The notes beneath the pieces were generated by a model that worked only from the letters and a program-made list of their open reading frames with translations, had not been told where the DNA came from and ran no database searches. The position numbers were made by a program, and so were the translations under genes. 64,000 bases of DNA, taken from contig NZ_LR593887.1 of the NCBI RefSeq assembly GCF_901538355.1, positions 3,014,920 through 3,078,919 of the forward strand, written 5' to 3'. This document shows, one piece after another, positions 41,679 to 50,215 of the stretch. The stretch is from Tuwongella immobilis (GTDB taxonomy: Bacteria; Planctomycetota; Planctomycetia; Gemmatales; Gemmataceae). Within the stretch, counting starts at the first letter, position 1; each line of letters starts with the position of its first letter.

Positions 41679-44600
41679 ATGAAGAAAGAAATGTTGATTA
41701 ACGTCCTCCAATCGGAGGAATGTCGGATTGCCATTGTCGAAAATGGCATCCTGGAAGAACTGTACGTCGAGCGGGCCAGCCAAGAAAGTATTGTTGGCAA
41801 CATCTACAAAGGCCGCATCGTTAACATCGAGCCGAACATCCAAGCCGCGTTCGTCGACTTTGGCATCGGTCGAAATGGCTTCTTGCACGTCTCCGACGTC
41901 GATCCGATCTACTATCGCCATCTCGAATCGGGCAATCGATCCGGTCGTTCGGGCCGCGATGATTCCTCCGATCGGGATGATCGCCGGGAACGGGATGATC
42001 GTGGTGGACGGGAACGGGATGATCGTGGGGCACGCAACGATCGTGGCGATCGCAACCGCGGGCGAGATGATCGCCGAGGACGCGACGATCGGCGAGGGCG
42101 GGATGATCGTAGTGATCGTGGTGGCCGCGATCGGGATGATCGGCGTGGTCGTGGGGATCGTCGCGATCGGCACGAACGTCAAGATCGCCCGGCTTACAGC
42201 GTTTATCCCACCGATGTCGAAATTCCCTCGACCGTTCCCGAAGCGCAGCCGCTGACCTCCTGGTTGCCGCCCGAGCCAACTCCCGCTCCCGAAACTGGGT
42301 CAATCGCCGAAAGTAACTTTGGTGCCGGCCTTCTGGAAGAGTCGGGGTTTGGTGCGGGAATCGTCGATGAATCGCCCGAAGTCCAGATGGACGAAGGGTT
42401 TGATATTCCGCTTGCCGAACCGGTGGACGAACTCGAACCGGCTCTCGAACGTGCGGACCTACATCGAGACGAATCGGATCCCATCCCAACTGCGGATGCC
42501 GTCGTACGGACCGCGACCGCACCCGCCGAAGCGGTTGACGAGTCGGCCAGCGACGATGCACCGGGCGAAGATGCCACGGTTGCGGTGAGCGAACCGGAGC
42601 GAAAACCCCGCAAACGGACGCGCAAGGCTGCTCCTGCGGTGGAAGTGGAACCCGAACCCGCCGCTCCGAAGCGTCGGAAACGGCGTGCCGAAGCGGAAAC
42701 GCCCAGCGAGCCGGAACCCGAAGTGGCCGAAGCGGCCGAAGAATCGACGCCAACGACCGAAGAATCGGAAACTCCGAAACGGCGTCGCACCAAATCATCT
42801 GGCAGCACCTCACGGCGAAAACGCACCGATGCCGCCAAGAATCGGGATGCGGGTTCCGATGATGATGAGAAGCCACGATTGATGGATTCTGCGGAGCGTC
42901 GCACCTACGGAGATGAGTCGGAACTGTATGGCGATGATGAAGGTGGATTCGGTGCCGGGTTGGATCTGCCCGAAGAAGAACCGACCTCGTCTGCTGCCGC
43001 ATCGACTGCCCCGGAACCCGTGAAGGCATCGCTGCCGGAAGTCGATGCCGAGGAATGGCTTGAGGACGATCTGCCGGATGCTTCGGAGGCCGAGATTCTT
43101 GTCGAAACGGTCGCCGAGGTGGCAGACCCATCGCCTTTGGAATCGGTCAGCCATGATTTGGATGATCCGGTCGATTCGCTGTCCGATGATTCGGAAACTG
43201 AAGCGTTGCAGAGTCCGCTCGATGATTTGGAAGAACCGCATCAAGTCCGTCAAGAACGGTTTGATGATGATGTTCCCGAATCGTTCGATGACAGCGGGAA
43301 TGATGAGTCGGAAGACGATGGCGAAGATGAGACGAGTGGCGGTCGGGGCGGTCGCAACATGCGTGGCGGTCGCGGAGGCCGCAACATGCGTGGTGGTCGT
43401 CCGGGAACTGGTCGGCCTCGCCCGTTGATTCAAGACATCTTCAAACGTGGCCAAGAGGTCATCGTTCAAGTCATCAAGGAACCGCTGGGCACCAAAGGCC
43501 CAACGCTGTCCACCTATGTGAGCATCGCCGGTCGATACTTGGTGCTGATGCCGGGTCTGAATCGCATCGGAGTGTCGCGGAAGATCCAAGACGATCATAT
43601 CCGCACGCGACTGCGAGACATGCTGCAAGACATGCGGCCGCCGCGTGGTTTGGGCTTCATCATTCGGACCGCCGGAATGGACCGCAATGACCCGGATTGG
43701 GAAGCGGATCTGGACCGCTACCGCACCGAATTGCAAGCGGACTTCACCTATCTGCTGCGGTTATGGCAGGTGGTGGCGGAGCGGATTCGACGCAATCCTG
43801 GACCGTGTGAAATCCATCGGGAAACCGATATGATCACTCGGACGATTCGGGATATCTTCTCGTCCGATATCGATTCCATCTGGGTCGATGAGCCGAATGC
43901 TTACAAGCAAGCGGCCGAGTTTCTCCAGTTGGTCATGCCGCGTTACACCAACCGGATTCGCTACTACGAATCGACGGAACCGATCTTCCATCGCTATCGG
44001 ATTGAAGATGAGATTAGTCGCATTCAACAGAAGACGGTGCCGCTGCCGATGGGTGGCTCGATTGTGATCGAGCAAACCGAAGCGTTGGTGGCGATCGACG
44101 TGAATAGCGGTAGTTTCCGCGGTGAATCGAATGCCGAAGAATCGGCGTATCAGATGAATTTGCAGGCGGCGAAGGAAATCGCCCGACAATTGCGGTTACG
44201 CGATTTGGGCGGTGTGATCGTCAACGACTTCATCGATATGCGGGAAGAACGCCATCGCCGCAATGTCGAAAAGGCGCTGCGAGATGCCGTGCGACGCGAT
44301 CGCGCTCGGACGAAGGTGCTGCGTATCTCGGCGTTTGGCATCATCGAGATGACGCGGCAACGGATTCGCCCATCACTCAAGCGAAGCGTCTATCGAGAAT
44401 GCTCGCATTGTAAGGGAAGCGGCTCAGTGAAGACCAGCGAGAGCGTGAGCATCGAAGCCATGCGATTGCTCCAACTGGCGTCTCATCGGGCGGGAATCAG
44501 CAACATTCAGTTGCGAGTCCACAGCGATGTCGCCCACTACCTGCAAAACCGCAAGCGGCGGGAACTGCTGCGATTGGAAGAGTTGGGCAAGATGCAGATT

Positions 44601-44786
44601 TCGGTGGTTGCCGATCCGCATGTGCCGCCCGAAACGATGGATTTCACCTGTCTGGATGCCCAGAATTCCGAAGTGAAATTCCTGCACAACGATCCGCCGC
44701 AACGCCAGTTGCCGTATCAACGTCGTGGGAACTCGCATCATTCCGAACAGCGAAATCGTCACCAGCATTCGCGCGATCGAGATTGA
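41679..44786 (+). CDS. Ribonuclease E/G with very large insert in the S1 domain
   Basis: A 1035-residue protein. It starts like RNase G/E (MLINVLQSEECRIAIVENGI, VGNIYKGRIVNIEPNIQAAFVDFGIGRNGFLHVSD). After residue about 83 the S1 domain is interrupted by about 495 residues: an Arg/Asp repeat tract (about 88-172), a long acidic Glu/Ala/Pro region with basic Lys/Arg patches, and an RGG-like segment. S1 resumes at LIQDIFKRGQEVIVQVIKEPLGTKGPTLSTYVSIAGRYLVLMPG. The catalytic core follows, with magnesium aspartates in AIDVNSGSF and GVIVNDFIDM and a Zn-link type CSHC motif (YRECSHCKGSG). The enzyme cuts single-stranded A/U-rich RNA. Upstream AAGGA sets the start. The insert may recruit partners or RNA as E. 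coli RNase E does with its C-terminal tail. Confidence 0.95.
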   Translation: MKKEMLINVLQSEECRIAIVENGILEELYVERASQESIVGNIYKGRIVNIEPNIQAAFVDFGIGRNGFLHVSDVDPIYYRHLESGNRSGRSGRDDSSDRDDRRERDDRGGRERDDRGARNDRGDRNRGRDDRRGRDDRRGRDDRSDRGGRDRDDRRGRGDRRDRHERQDRPAYSVYPTDVEIPSTVPEAQPLTSWLPPEPTPAPETGSIAESNFGAGLLEESGFGAGIVDESPEVQMDEGFDIPLAEPVDELEPALERADLHRDESDPIPTADAVVRTATAPAEAVDESASDDAPGEDATVAVSEPERKPRKRTRKAAPAVEVEPEPAAPKRRKRRAEAETPSEPEPEVAEAAEESTPTTEESETPKRRRTKSSGSTSRRKRTDAAKNRDAGSDDDEKPRLMDSAERRTYGDESELYGDDEGGFGAGLDLPEEEPTSSAAASTAPEPVKASLPEVDAEEWLEDDLPDASEAEILVETVAEVADPSPLESVSHDLDDPVDSLSDDSETEALQSPLDDLEEPHQVRQERFDDDVPESFDDSGNDESEDDGEDETSGGRGGRNMRGGRGGRNMRGGRPGTGRPRPLIQDIFKRGQEVIVQVIKEPLGTKGPTLSTYVSIAGRYLVLMPGLNRIGVSRKIQDDHIRTRLRDMLQDMRPPRGLGFIIRTAGMDRNDPDWEADLDRYRTELQADFTYLLRLWQVVAERIRRNPGPCEIHRETDMITRTIRDIFSSDIDSIWVDEPNAYKQAAEFLQLVMPRYTNRIRYYESTEPIFHRYRIEDEISRIQQKTVPLPMGGSIVIEQTEALVAIDVNSGSFRGESNAEESAYQMNLQAAKEIARQLRLRDLGGVIVNDFIDMREERHRRNVEKALRDAVRRDRARTKVLRISAFGIIEMTRQRIRPSLKRSVYRECSHCKGSGSVKTSESVSIEAMRLLQLASHRAGISNIQLRVHSDVAHYLQNRKRRELLRLEELGKMQISVVADPHVPPETMDFTCLDAQNSEVKFLHNDPPQRQLPYQRRGNSHHSEQRNRHQHSRDRD
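41958..42190 (+). repeat. Degenerate GGGATGATCG repeats coding an Arg/Asp tract
   Basis: Units such as CGGGATGATCGT, CGAGATGATCGC and CGCGACGATCGG recur about every 9-24 bases and encode RDDR/GRDD repeats within the RNase E/G insert. The palindromic core GATC appears many times. Confidence 0.75.
43341..43400 (+). repeat. Tandem duplication coding GGRGGRNMR units
   Basis: Two adjacent copies of about 24-27 bases, each ending CGCAACATGCGT, encode the RGG-like motif at the end of the RNase E/G insert. Confidence 0.75.
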
Positions 44787-44814
44787 TCGATTGTGACTTA
44801 TGCATGGCGATGCC

Positions 44815-44871
44815 AAAAAAAAATCTCGGGGCCGTCGAAGAATCAGCAATGCTGAATCCTTCGACGGCCCC
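44815..44871 (-). terminator. Strong intrinsic terminator of the parvulin gene
   Basis: A 13-bp perfect stem, GGGGCCGTCGAAG (44828-44840) with CTTCGACGGCCCC (44859-44871), and on the minus strand a run of nine T (44823-44815) follows. It also stands between the convergent RNase E/G gene and may block both. Confidence 0.9.
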
Positions 44872-44909
44872 AAGTGTTGATTCGATGCATCTCGTGTGTG
44901 AAAAACACC

Positions 44910-45881
44910 TTACGGCAGGCTGATCGAGATGGAAGCCGAGCGACGCAGTTGCTGAATCAGATTCTGCCGCGTTTCTTCCATGTAGCAATCTCGAACGTCG
45001 TCCAGGCTTGCTTCGAAGGTGCTTTTCATCCCGGCAGTTCGATCGGTGACTTGAATGATGTGATATCCAAAATCGGTTTCAACCACATCGCTCAAATCGC
45101 CGACTTTCATGGCGAACGCGGCTTTTGCAAACTGTTCATCCAACATCCATTTGCGCGTGAAGAAGCCGATATCGCCGCCTTTCGGTGCGCTGGGGCACTG
45201 CGAATGCTTCTTGGCGAGCGTACCGAATTCTTTGGGGTCGGCATTCAGCGTTTGCCGAATCCCTTCCAGCTTTTTGCGGGCTTGTTCGCGATCATCCTTG
45301 GACGCATTTCCGGGCACACGAATGACGATGTGGCTCGCACGGACCGTAATCTTGTCGAAATATTCTTTGTTCGCTTGGTAGTATTTCTTCAGCTCCTCTT
45401 CTGGAGCTTTTTCCTTGACATACTTGGTCAATTGCAGCATTGCGAGAATGCTGTTGCGAACCTGTGTCTCGGTTTGGCCGCTTTCGCGGTAGAAATCGGC
45501 GAGGGTTTTGCCCTGTGTCTTTTGGGCTGCATCCAGCGCCGCGAGTTGCTTATCCACTTCGGCTGGTTCGATCTTCGGACCATTCGCTTTGAGAAACTGG
45601 CGAAGCAGCAAATCGTCGATCAATCCCGACAGCACTTCGAGCCGCGCTTGCCGTTGCTGCGAAATCGTCAGCGGGGCAATCGACGCGGGGCGTTGTTTGA
45701 GGACCGCTTCAATCTCGTCGAGAAAGATCGAATCCCCGTTGACGATCGCAGCCGCCATCGGAACGGACGCACCCGTTGGCGCTTGAGCGATGGCGAACGA
45801 AGCTGTGCATCCGAGCATTCCGAGCGAGAATACCGTCCGAAGCGCGAGCCGCCGAAATCGAGAGGCCAAGCACGACTGCAT
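44910..45881 (-). CDS. Parvulin-type peptidyl-prolyl cis-trans isomerase (SurA/PrsA-like)
   Basis: A 323-residue secreted protein. A signal peptide (RTVFSLGMLGCTASFAIAQA) precedes a SurA-like N-terminal helical domain (AAAIVNGDSIFLDEIEAVL, LIDDLLLRQFLKANG). The rotamase domain covers about residues 185-290: VRASHIVIRVPGN, KEFGTLAKKHSQCPSAPKGGDIGFFTRKWM, FAKAAFAMKVGDLSDVVETDFGYHIIQVTDR. It should help fold secreted or outer-membrane proteins. ATG 45881 has GGAGGG seven bases upstream; the open frame upstream lacks a leader. It is monocistronic, with a strong terminator behind it. Confidence 0.93.
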   Translation of the reverse strand: MQSCLASRFRRLALRTVFSLGMLGCTASFAIAQAPTGASVPMAAAIVNGDSIFLDEIEAVLKQRPASIAPLTISQQRQARLEVLSGLIDDLLLRQFLKANGPKIEPAEVDKQLAALDAAQKTQGKTLADFYRESGQTETQVRNSILAMLQLTKYVKEKAPEEELKKYYQANKEYFDKITVRASHIVIRVPGNASKDDREQARKKLEGIRQTLNADPKEFGTLAKKHSQCPSAPKGGDIGFFTRKWMLDEQFAKAAFAMKVGDLSDVVETDFGYHIIQVTDRTAGMKSTFEASLDDVRDCYMEETRQNLIQQLRRSASISISLP

Positions 45882-46057
45882 CCGAATCCCTCCGCTTGAG
45901 TCGTCCAGATTGAAGATCCCAGATCGAATCATCGCGCTATACCCGAATCCGGTTGCGCAGGGAAGGGCAACTCGCAGCAACTGCGATCGCTATTTCATCT
46001 GACGGAATTCAGGCAGGATCACTTGGGAAGCGTTCGAGACGAGCAGAATGGAGCGGC

Positions 46058-46101
46058 AAAAAACAGTCCCTGAGGTTGCGGCATGGCACAACCCCAGGGA
46101 T
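46058..46101 (-). terminator. Intrinsic terminator of the DUF1501 gene at 46111
   Basis: On the minus strand TCCCTG-GGTTG pairs with CAACC-CAGGGA (46100-46067) with single mismatches, then CTG and a run of six T (46063-46058). Confidence 0.8.
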
Positions 46102-46110
46102 GATCGGCAC

Positions 46111-47493
46111 TTAGATCAATTCCCGAATCGGTTCGCCGTCTGGCAAGATTGGCATGGGCCGGCCGGTATTGTCAATAAAATTCGTGTGAACATAATCGAT
46201 TTCGAGATGTCGGAACATGGTGGCCCACAAATCGTTCGGCGACATGGGGCGGTCCTTGGGGTGTTCGCCCTTGGAGTTGGTGGAGCCGATGACTTGGCCC
46301 ATTCGCAAGCCGCCGCCGGAAACGATCATCGACATCGATTGCGGCCAGTGATCGCGACCGGGCCGACCGTTGGCGTAGGTGATGCGCGGGGTGCGACCGA
46401 ATTCGCCGGTGACAATCAGCAGAACGCGGCGATCCAATCCCCGTGTGTACAAATCTTCGATCAACGCTGTCACAGCTTGATCGTAATACGGAAGACGGAA
46501 TTTGCTATCCGTGAACAGGTGGCAGTTGACCGCGTGCGAATCCCAGTTGTAACAGGTGTCTTTCGGCAATCCCTGCGTCGGAGTTGGGTTCTCCATCACC
46601 ACCGAGACGAAACTCGCGCCATGCTCGACGAGTCGCCGAGCGAGCAGGGCCCGTTGGCCATATACGTGCATCCCGTAGCGTTCACGAACTTTCGCCGGTT
46701 CCCGCTTCAAATCGAACCCGACCGCAGCCTGTTCGCTCATGAGCAACTTCATGGCGCGCGAACGGTTGGCATCCATGGCATCGCCACGACGCAACGGATC
46801 GAGCTGGTTTGGCATCGAATCCAACTGGCCCAACAGCGACACTCGTTCGGTCAACTTGGTGCGTTGGGTGTCGTTCGCATTGAGATTCTTGACTTGGAAT
46901 GTGGGCAGACTGACATCGCCGACCACCGTGAACGGATGGACGGACGGGCCAAGATACGCCGACCCAAAGGAGAACACATCAATCCCGGAACGACCATTGT
47001 CGACAATCGAAACGTAATTCGGCACCTGCGCTTGATGCTGTTCACGCATTTTGGCGACCATGGAACCAACCATCGGGTGATCATTCACGAATCCGACAGG
47101 TTGGAACGGATCGCGCCCCGTGAGGAATCGCTTGTGGCCGCCGCCGTGATCGGAGAACGTGTGGTGGAATGAGCGAATAATGGCGAATTTGTCGGCAATT
47201 TTCGCATGCAACGGTAAATGTTCGCAGACATCGATTCCAGGCACATTGGTGCGAATCGGGCGAAATTCCCCGCGATATTCCAAGGGTGCGTCTAGTTTGA
47301 GATCGTAGGTCTCCATGTGGGGAGCACCACCGGGTAACCAGACGAGAATGACCGCCGTGTCGGGGTCGCTGTCGGCGGAAGCCTCGAGCTTCCAAGGAGT
47401 GACACCGGCACCCATTCCGAGTGACAGAGCACCGATTCGGAGAAAATCACGACGAGATAGCGGACCGGGGCAGGAGAGGGGAGCGCGGGCCAT
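46111..47493 (-). CDS. DUF1501 (sulfatase-like fold) protein
   Basis: A 460-residue protein with a clear twin-arginine leader (LSRRDFLRIGALSLGMGAGV). DUF1501 pattern: AVILVWLPGGAPHMETYDLKLDAP, IIRSFHHTFSDHGGGHKRFLTG, YNWDSHAVNCHLF, VLLIVTGEFGRTPRITYANGRPGRDHWPQSMSMIVSGGGLRMGQVIGSTNSKGEHPKDRPM. The Asp/His residues of the alkaline-phosphatase-like centre are in place. ATG 47493 has GGAG eight bases upstream; a GTG three codons earlier is possible. It is a stand-alone gene with its own terminator, and a candidate Tat substrate. Confidence 0.93.
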   Translation of the reverse strand: MARAPLSCPGPLSRRDFLRIGALSLGMGAGVTPWKLEASADSDPDTAVILVWLPGGAPHMETYDLKLDAPLEYRGEFRPIRTNVPGIDVCEHLPLHAKIADKFAIIRSFHHTFSDHGGGHKRFLTGRDPFQPVGFVNDHPMVGSMVAKMREQHQAQVPNYVSIVDNGRSGIDVFSFGSAYLGPSVHPFTVVGDVSLPTFQVKNLNANDTQRTKLTERVSLLGQLDSMPNQLDPLRRGDAMDANRSRAMKLLMSEQAAVGFDLKREPAKVRERYGMHVYGQRALLARRLVEHGASFVSVVMENPTPTQGLPKDTCYNWDSHAVNCHLFTDSKFRLPYYDQAVTALIEDLYTRGLDRRVLLIVTGEFGRTPRITYANGRPGRDHWPQSMSMIVSGGGLRMGQVIGSTNSKGEHPKDRPMSPNDLWATMFRHLEIDYVHTNFIDNTGRPMPILPDGEPIRELI

Positions 47494-47593
47494 GGAGAGC
47501 ACTCCGGGATGAATCCAAAGTTGGAGATGGATGGGAGTTTACTCGGCAACTCCCCCGGTCGCAATCCAGAAAAAGCTCGGGCGATGAAAATGC

Positions 47594-47995
47594 CTAATTT
47601 TTGGCAGATTTATCCGCACTGCCCTTCACGGGCTTACTCCCAGGCAGCGGTTCACTATCGGCCACTTTCCGGTAACCAAGTGACCGAATGACCTCCAGCA
47701 CTTCCGACCAGGTCGGAAATGGCCGTCGATTTTCGCGCTTGTAGCGTTCCATCGCGGTCATAAATTCGGTTTCTTCGTCGGTGTAATCCCGCTCACAAGT
47801 CGTGGGATCGATCAATCGACGACGATCCGATTGATTTCGCTTCTCAGCAGCGTGAACCGCTCGTTCGCGGGCGGTACGACGTTCCGGGGAGCGGGACGAA
47901 GATGGTTCATTCGAAGGTGGAAGTTCTTCCATCGGGTGTTCGGTGTCACGGGGCAGGGTGGCGGCCGGTGCAGCAGGTTCCGCGGAATGGTTCAT
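47594..47995 (-). CDS. Small conserved hypothetical protein
   Basis: A 133-residue protein. The first 55 residues are a disordered Pro/Ser/Glu/Arg-rich tract. An ordered helical segment follows ([42 protein letters not shown]), then a Lys/Ser tail. The segment looks like a short winged-helix or helical adaptor module and I believe similar proteins occur in other planctomycetes, from memory only. ATG 47995 has GAGGCGG upstream and is preferred to the start nine codons earlier. Function unknown. Confidence 0.7.
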   Translation of the reverse strand: MNHSAEPAAPAATLPRDTEHPMEELPPSNEPSSSRSPERRTARERAVHAAEKRNQSDRRRLIDPTTCERDYTDEETEFMTAMERYKRENRRPFPTWSEVLEVIRSLGYRKVADSEPLPGSKPVKGSADKSAKN

Positions 47996-48290
47996 CGAAT
48001 CCGCCTCGTGAGAAAGCAGCATTGCTGGGTGTCAATCGTAAGCGATACGACGGATGGATGAGTCACCAACGGGTCACAAATCCACATCTCCAGGGTAATT
48101 TTTAAAGATCGAATGTCAATCAAAAACAGGGGTTGTCGGCGGGGGTTTCCTCGTGATTTCGGGAAAAACACCAGTCGTATCGATTCGGGGTTTTGCGCGA
48201 AGTAGAGAATTCATGCGGCTTCCATAAAATTTCGCAAACAAACCGCCGATATACCGAGAGAGTTGTTTGGAGTTCATCCACGGGTGACGC

Positions 48291-48944
48291 ATGGCGGAAA
48301 TTGGCCAATTGAATCTCATTCGAGTATTCGGCTTCTACTTGGCCGCAATGTTCGTGATTAGTACCTATCGACGGTTGGCACAATATCGAGATGTCACCGA
48401 ACTTGTCGTCCGCGCTCCGGGGCGCTGGCCGAACTTGTGTCGCGTGATTACCCAGCATCGACGGATGTTCCTGACCTGGGCGACGTTACGTCCGGCATTG
48501 TGGGCATTACTGGTGACGGTCTTATACATGTTCGCGTCTCGGGTCATCTGGCCGCAAGCCAATCTGACATTCGTCCAATTGCGAACCGAATGGTTCATGT
48601 GGCCCGTGTTACTCGCTTTGGGTGGCGCAATGTTGACGGTCGATCTGCTCGGTATCATTCGCGTTGCCGCGTTCGATCAAGCGTCAATCGAAAAGTACCT
48701 CGATGAAGCCGAACATTGGCTCACCTCGTGGAAAGCTCCGCTGGTGAGCATCGTCACCTTTGGGGCGATCCGCCCGCGTCGAATTGTCGATACCGAGGTC
48801 CGAAAAGCACTGGATATGGGTAAAGACTTGCTGCATCGTACCTTATGGTGGATGACCATGCAGGTGGGACTGCGGACGATCTTCGGACTGGCACTCTGGA
48901 CCGCCTGGATTTTGCGTGCGGAGTTGGATCTGCCGCCGAGCTGA
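48291..48944 (+). CDS. Hypothetical membrane protein with four helices
   Basis: A 217-residue protein. Predicted helices are at about residues 9-27, 67-87, 103-123 and 195-211 (VFGFYLAAMFVISTY, LWALLVTVLYMFAS, MWPVLLALGGAMLTVDLLGI, TIFGLALWTAWIL). Between them is a charged cytoplasmic segment (SIEKYLDEAEHWLTSWKAP). No family is recognised and the ribosome binding site is weak. It precedes the MntR-like gene by about 100 bp on the same strand. Confidence 0.75.
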   Translation: MAEIGQLNLIRVFGFYLAAMFVISTYRRLAQYRDVTELVVRAPGRWPNLCRVITQHRRMFLTWATLRPALWALLVTVLYMFASRVIWPQANLTFVQLRTEWFMWPVLLALGGAMLTVDLLGIIRVAAFDQASIEKYLDEAEHWLTSWKAPLVSIVTFGAIRPRRIVDTEVRKALDMGKDLLHRTLWWMTMQVGLRTIFGLALWTAWILRAELDLPPS

Positions 48945-49046
48945 GCGGATTGCGTGGGTTGCCACAATCCCGCAATAGTCGAATCCTGACGATGCCGATA
49001 TACTTCAAGAGTGTTGTGGAACCGGCGAATCTCTTGAGAATTCGGC

Positions 49047-49721
49047 ATGCTGCCCATCCAACCCAGCGAAGCCGTACAGGATTATCTGAAGACCATTCAT
49101 CGATTGGGTGGGGATGACCGTCTCGTCTCCCCGGTTGATATTGTGAATTGTTTGAAGGTGCGAGCACCGTCGGTGACGGGGATGCTCAAACGACTCGCCG
49201 AAGCGGGGTGGATTCGCTACGAGCCGGGCAAAGGGGCCCAACTCACGGAGATTGGTTTGACCGAAGCCCGACGGGTGATTCGTCGGCATCGCTTGGTCGA
49301 GCTGTTTCTGACGCGTGTTCTCGGATTGGATTGGTCGGAAGTCGATGCCGAAGCGGAACTTCTGGAGCATGCCATCTCGCCGCGATTGGAACAAGCGTTG
49401 GCGGATTATCTGGGCGAACCCGAAGAAGATCCGCATGGGCACCCGATTCCATCATCGGCGGGCGAGATGCGGCAACGGACGTTGCGGCGACTATCGGAGT
49501 TTCGCAGCGGTGAAGCGGTCATCATCCGTGAGGCCCAAGATGACAACCCCGATCGCCTCCGCCGTTGGCACAAACTCGGGTTAATCCCCGGGACGATCGT
49601 GCAAATTTTGAATTATGAGCCTCTCGATGATTTGTTCGAACTGCAAGTCGCCGAACAGGTGATTCGTGTTGGAAGTGAAGGGCTTTTCGGCCTGAGAGGT
49701 GAAATTTCAGATCCGGCATGA
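49047..49721 (+). CDS. DtxR/MntR-family metal-dependent transcriptional regulator
   Basis: A 224-residue protein with the three-part DtxR structure: winged helix (about residues 1-70, SPVDIVNCLKVRAPSVTGMLKRLAEAGWIRYEPGKGAQLTEIG), metal-binding and dimerisation domain (about 71-140, RHRLVELFLTRVLGLDWSEVDAEAELLEHAISPRLEQAL, DPHGHPIP), and a C-terminal FeoA/SH3-like domain (about 150-224). The metal site reads E-x2-E-H where iron regulators have C-x2-E-H, which points to the manganese-sensing MntR type. It would bind DNA with metal bound and repress uptake genes. No metal transporter gene is in the window. Confidence 0.9.
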   Translation: MLPIQPSEAVQDYLKTIHRLGGDDRLVSPVDIVNCLKVRAPSVTGMLKRLAEAGWIRYEPGKGAQLTEIGLTEARRVIRRHRLVELFLTRVLGLDWSEVDAEAELLEHAISPRLEQALADYLGEPEEDPHGHPIPSSAGEMRQRTLRRLSEFRSGEAVIIREAQDDNPDRLRRWHKLGLIPGTIVQILNYEPLDDLFELQVAEQVIRVGSEGLFGLRGEISDPA

Positions 49722-49775
49722 GTGTTCCGATTATGCCACCGGCCCGCAGACATTTCCTAGCCGATATGCCTTGTC

Positions 49776-49827
49776 TTTTCTCACCTGAAATTTGACACCG
49801 ACCGTTTTTTCACCTAATGTTCGACAG
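49776..49827. repeat. Direct repeat of about 23 bp around a promoter
   Basis: TTTTCTCACCTGAAATTTGACAC (49776-49798) and a second copy at 49805-49827 (TTTTTTCACCTAATGTTCGA and onward) match at 17 of 23 positions with a 29-bp offset. They overlap the predicted promoter at 49792-49820 and could be operator half-sites, for example for the MntR-like protein encoded just upstream. Confidence 0.4.
49792..49820 (+). promoter_or_regulatory. Predicted promoter of the small gene at 49898
   Basis: A perfect TTGACA (49792-49797), 17-bp spacer, TAATGT (49815-49820), 78 bp before the start codon. Confidence 0.55.
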
Positions 49828-49897
49828 TGTCGATTTCTTCACGGTTTGGGTTGATCGGCCCGTCTCCCGATCCACCCGCAGGAACCCTGAGTGGACC

Positions 49898-50062
49898 ATG
49901 TCGAACGAAGTCACAGTCCTGACCTGCAATGTTGCATCCTTCGCAATTGCAACATTGTACTACTATTGGCGTGATGTCTATCAAGCCAAACGCCTGAAAG
50001 AACGTGTGCTTCGGCAGCGCGTTGCCTACATGCTCTGGGCCGTTGCCAATCAGATGGATTAA
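49898..50062 (+). CDS. Small hypothetical protein, 54 residues
   Basis: The ATG at 49898 starts MSNEVTVLTCNVASFAIATLYYYWRD..., a possible membrane-interacting helix (about residues 8-25) followed by a basic helix (YQAKRLKERVLRQRVAYMLWAVANQ). A start at 49817 would add 27 residues but overlaps the promoter and repeat region. It is a plausible small planctomycete protein with no recognised function. It lies between the MntR-like gene and hisF. Confidence 0.55.
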   Translation: MSNEVTVLTCNVASFAIATLYYYWRDVYQAKRLKERVLRQRVAYMLWAVANQMD

Positions 50063-50144
50063 TTGCTGTCCGATGACCGGCCGGAGAGTCCCCCGATCTC
50101 TCCGGCTGGTTGATTCGCTTCCCATCGATTTTTCATTCAGCCGA

Positions 50145-50174
50145 TTGACCCATCGCAATTCCATCGGTTACAAT
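50145..50174 (+). promoter_or_regulatory. Predicted promoter of hisF-pilT
   Basis: TTGACC (50145-50150), 18-bp spacer, TACAAT (50169-50174), 41 bp before the hisF start. Confidence 0.55.
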
Positions 50175-50215
50175 TCAGCAGTCGATCGACCCTATCCTTG
50201 GATTGGTTTGTCTGC

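Noticed and set aside
41821-43131. 436-residue minus-strand frame opposite the RNase E/G insert
   Set aside because: Generated by the repeats in the insert; extreme Arg/His/Pro composition.
48120-48458. 112-residue minus-strand frame before the membrane protein
   Set aside because: Overlaps the start of the plus-strand membrane-protein gene and shows no protein-like pattern.
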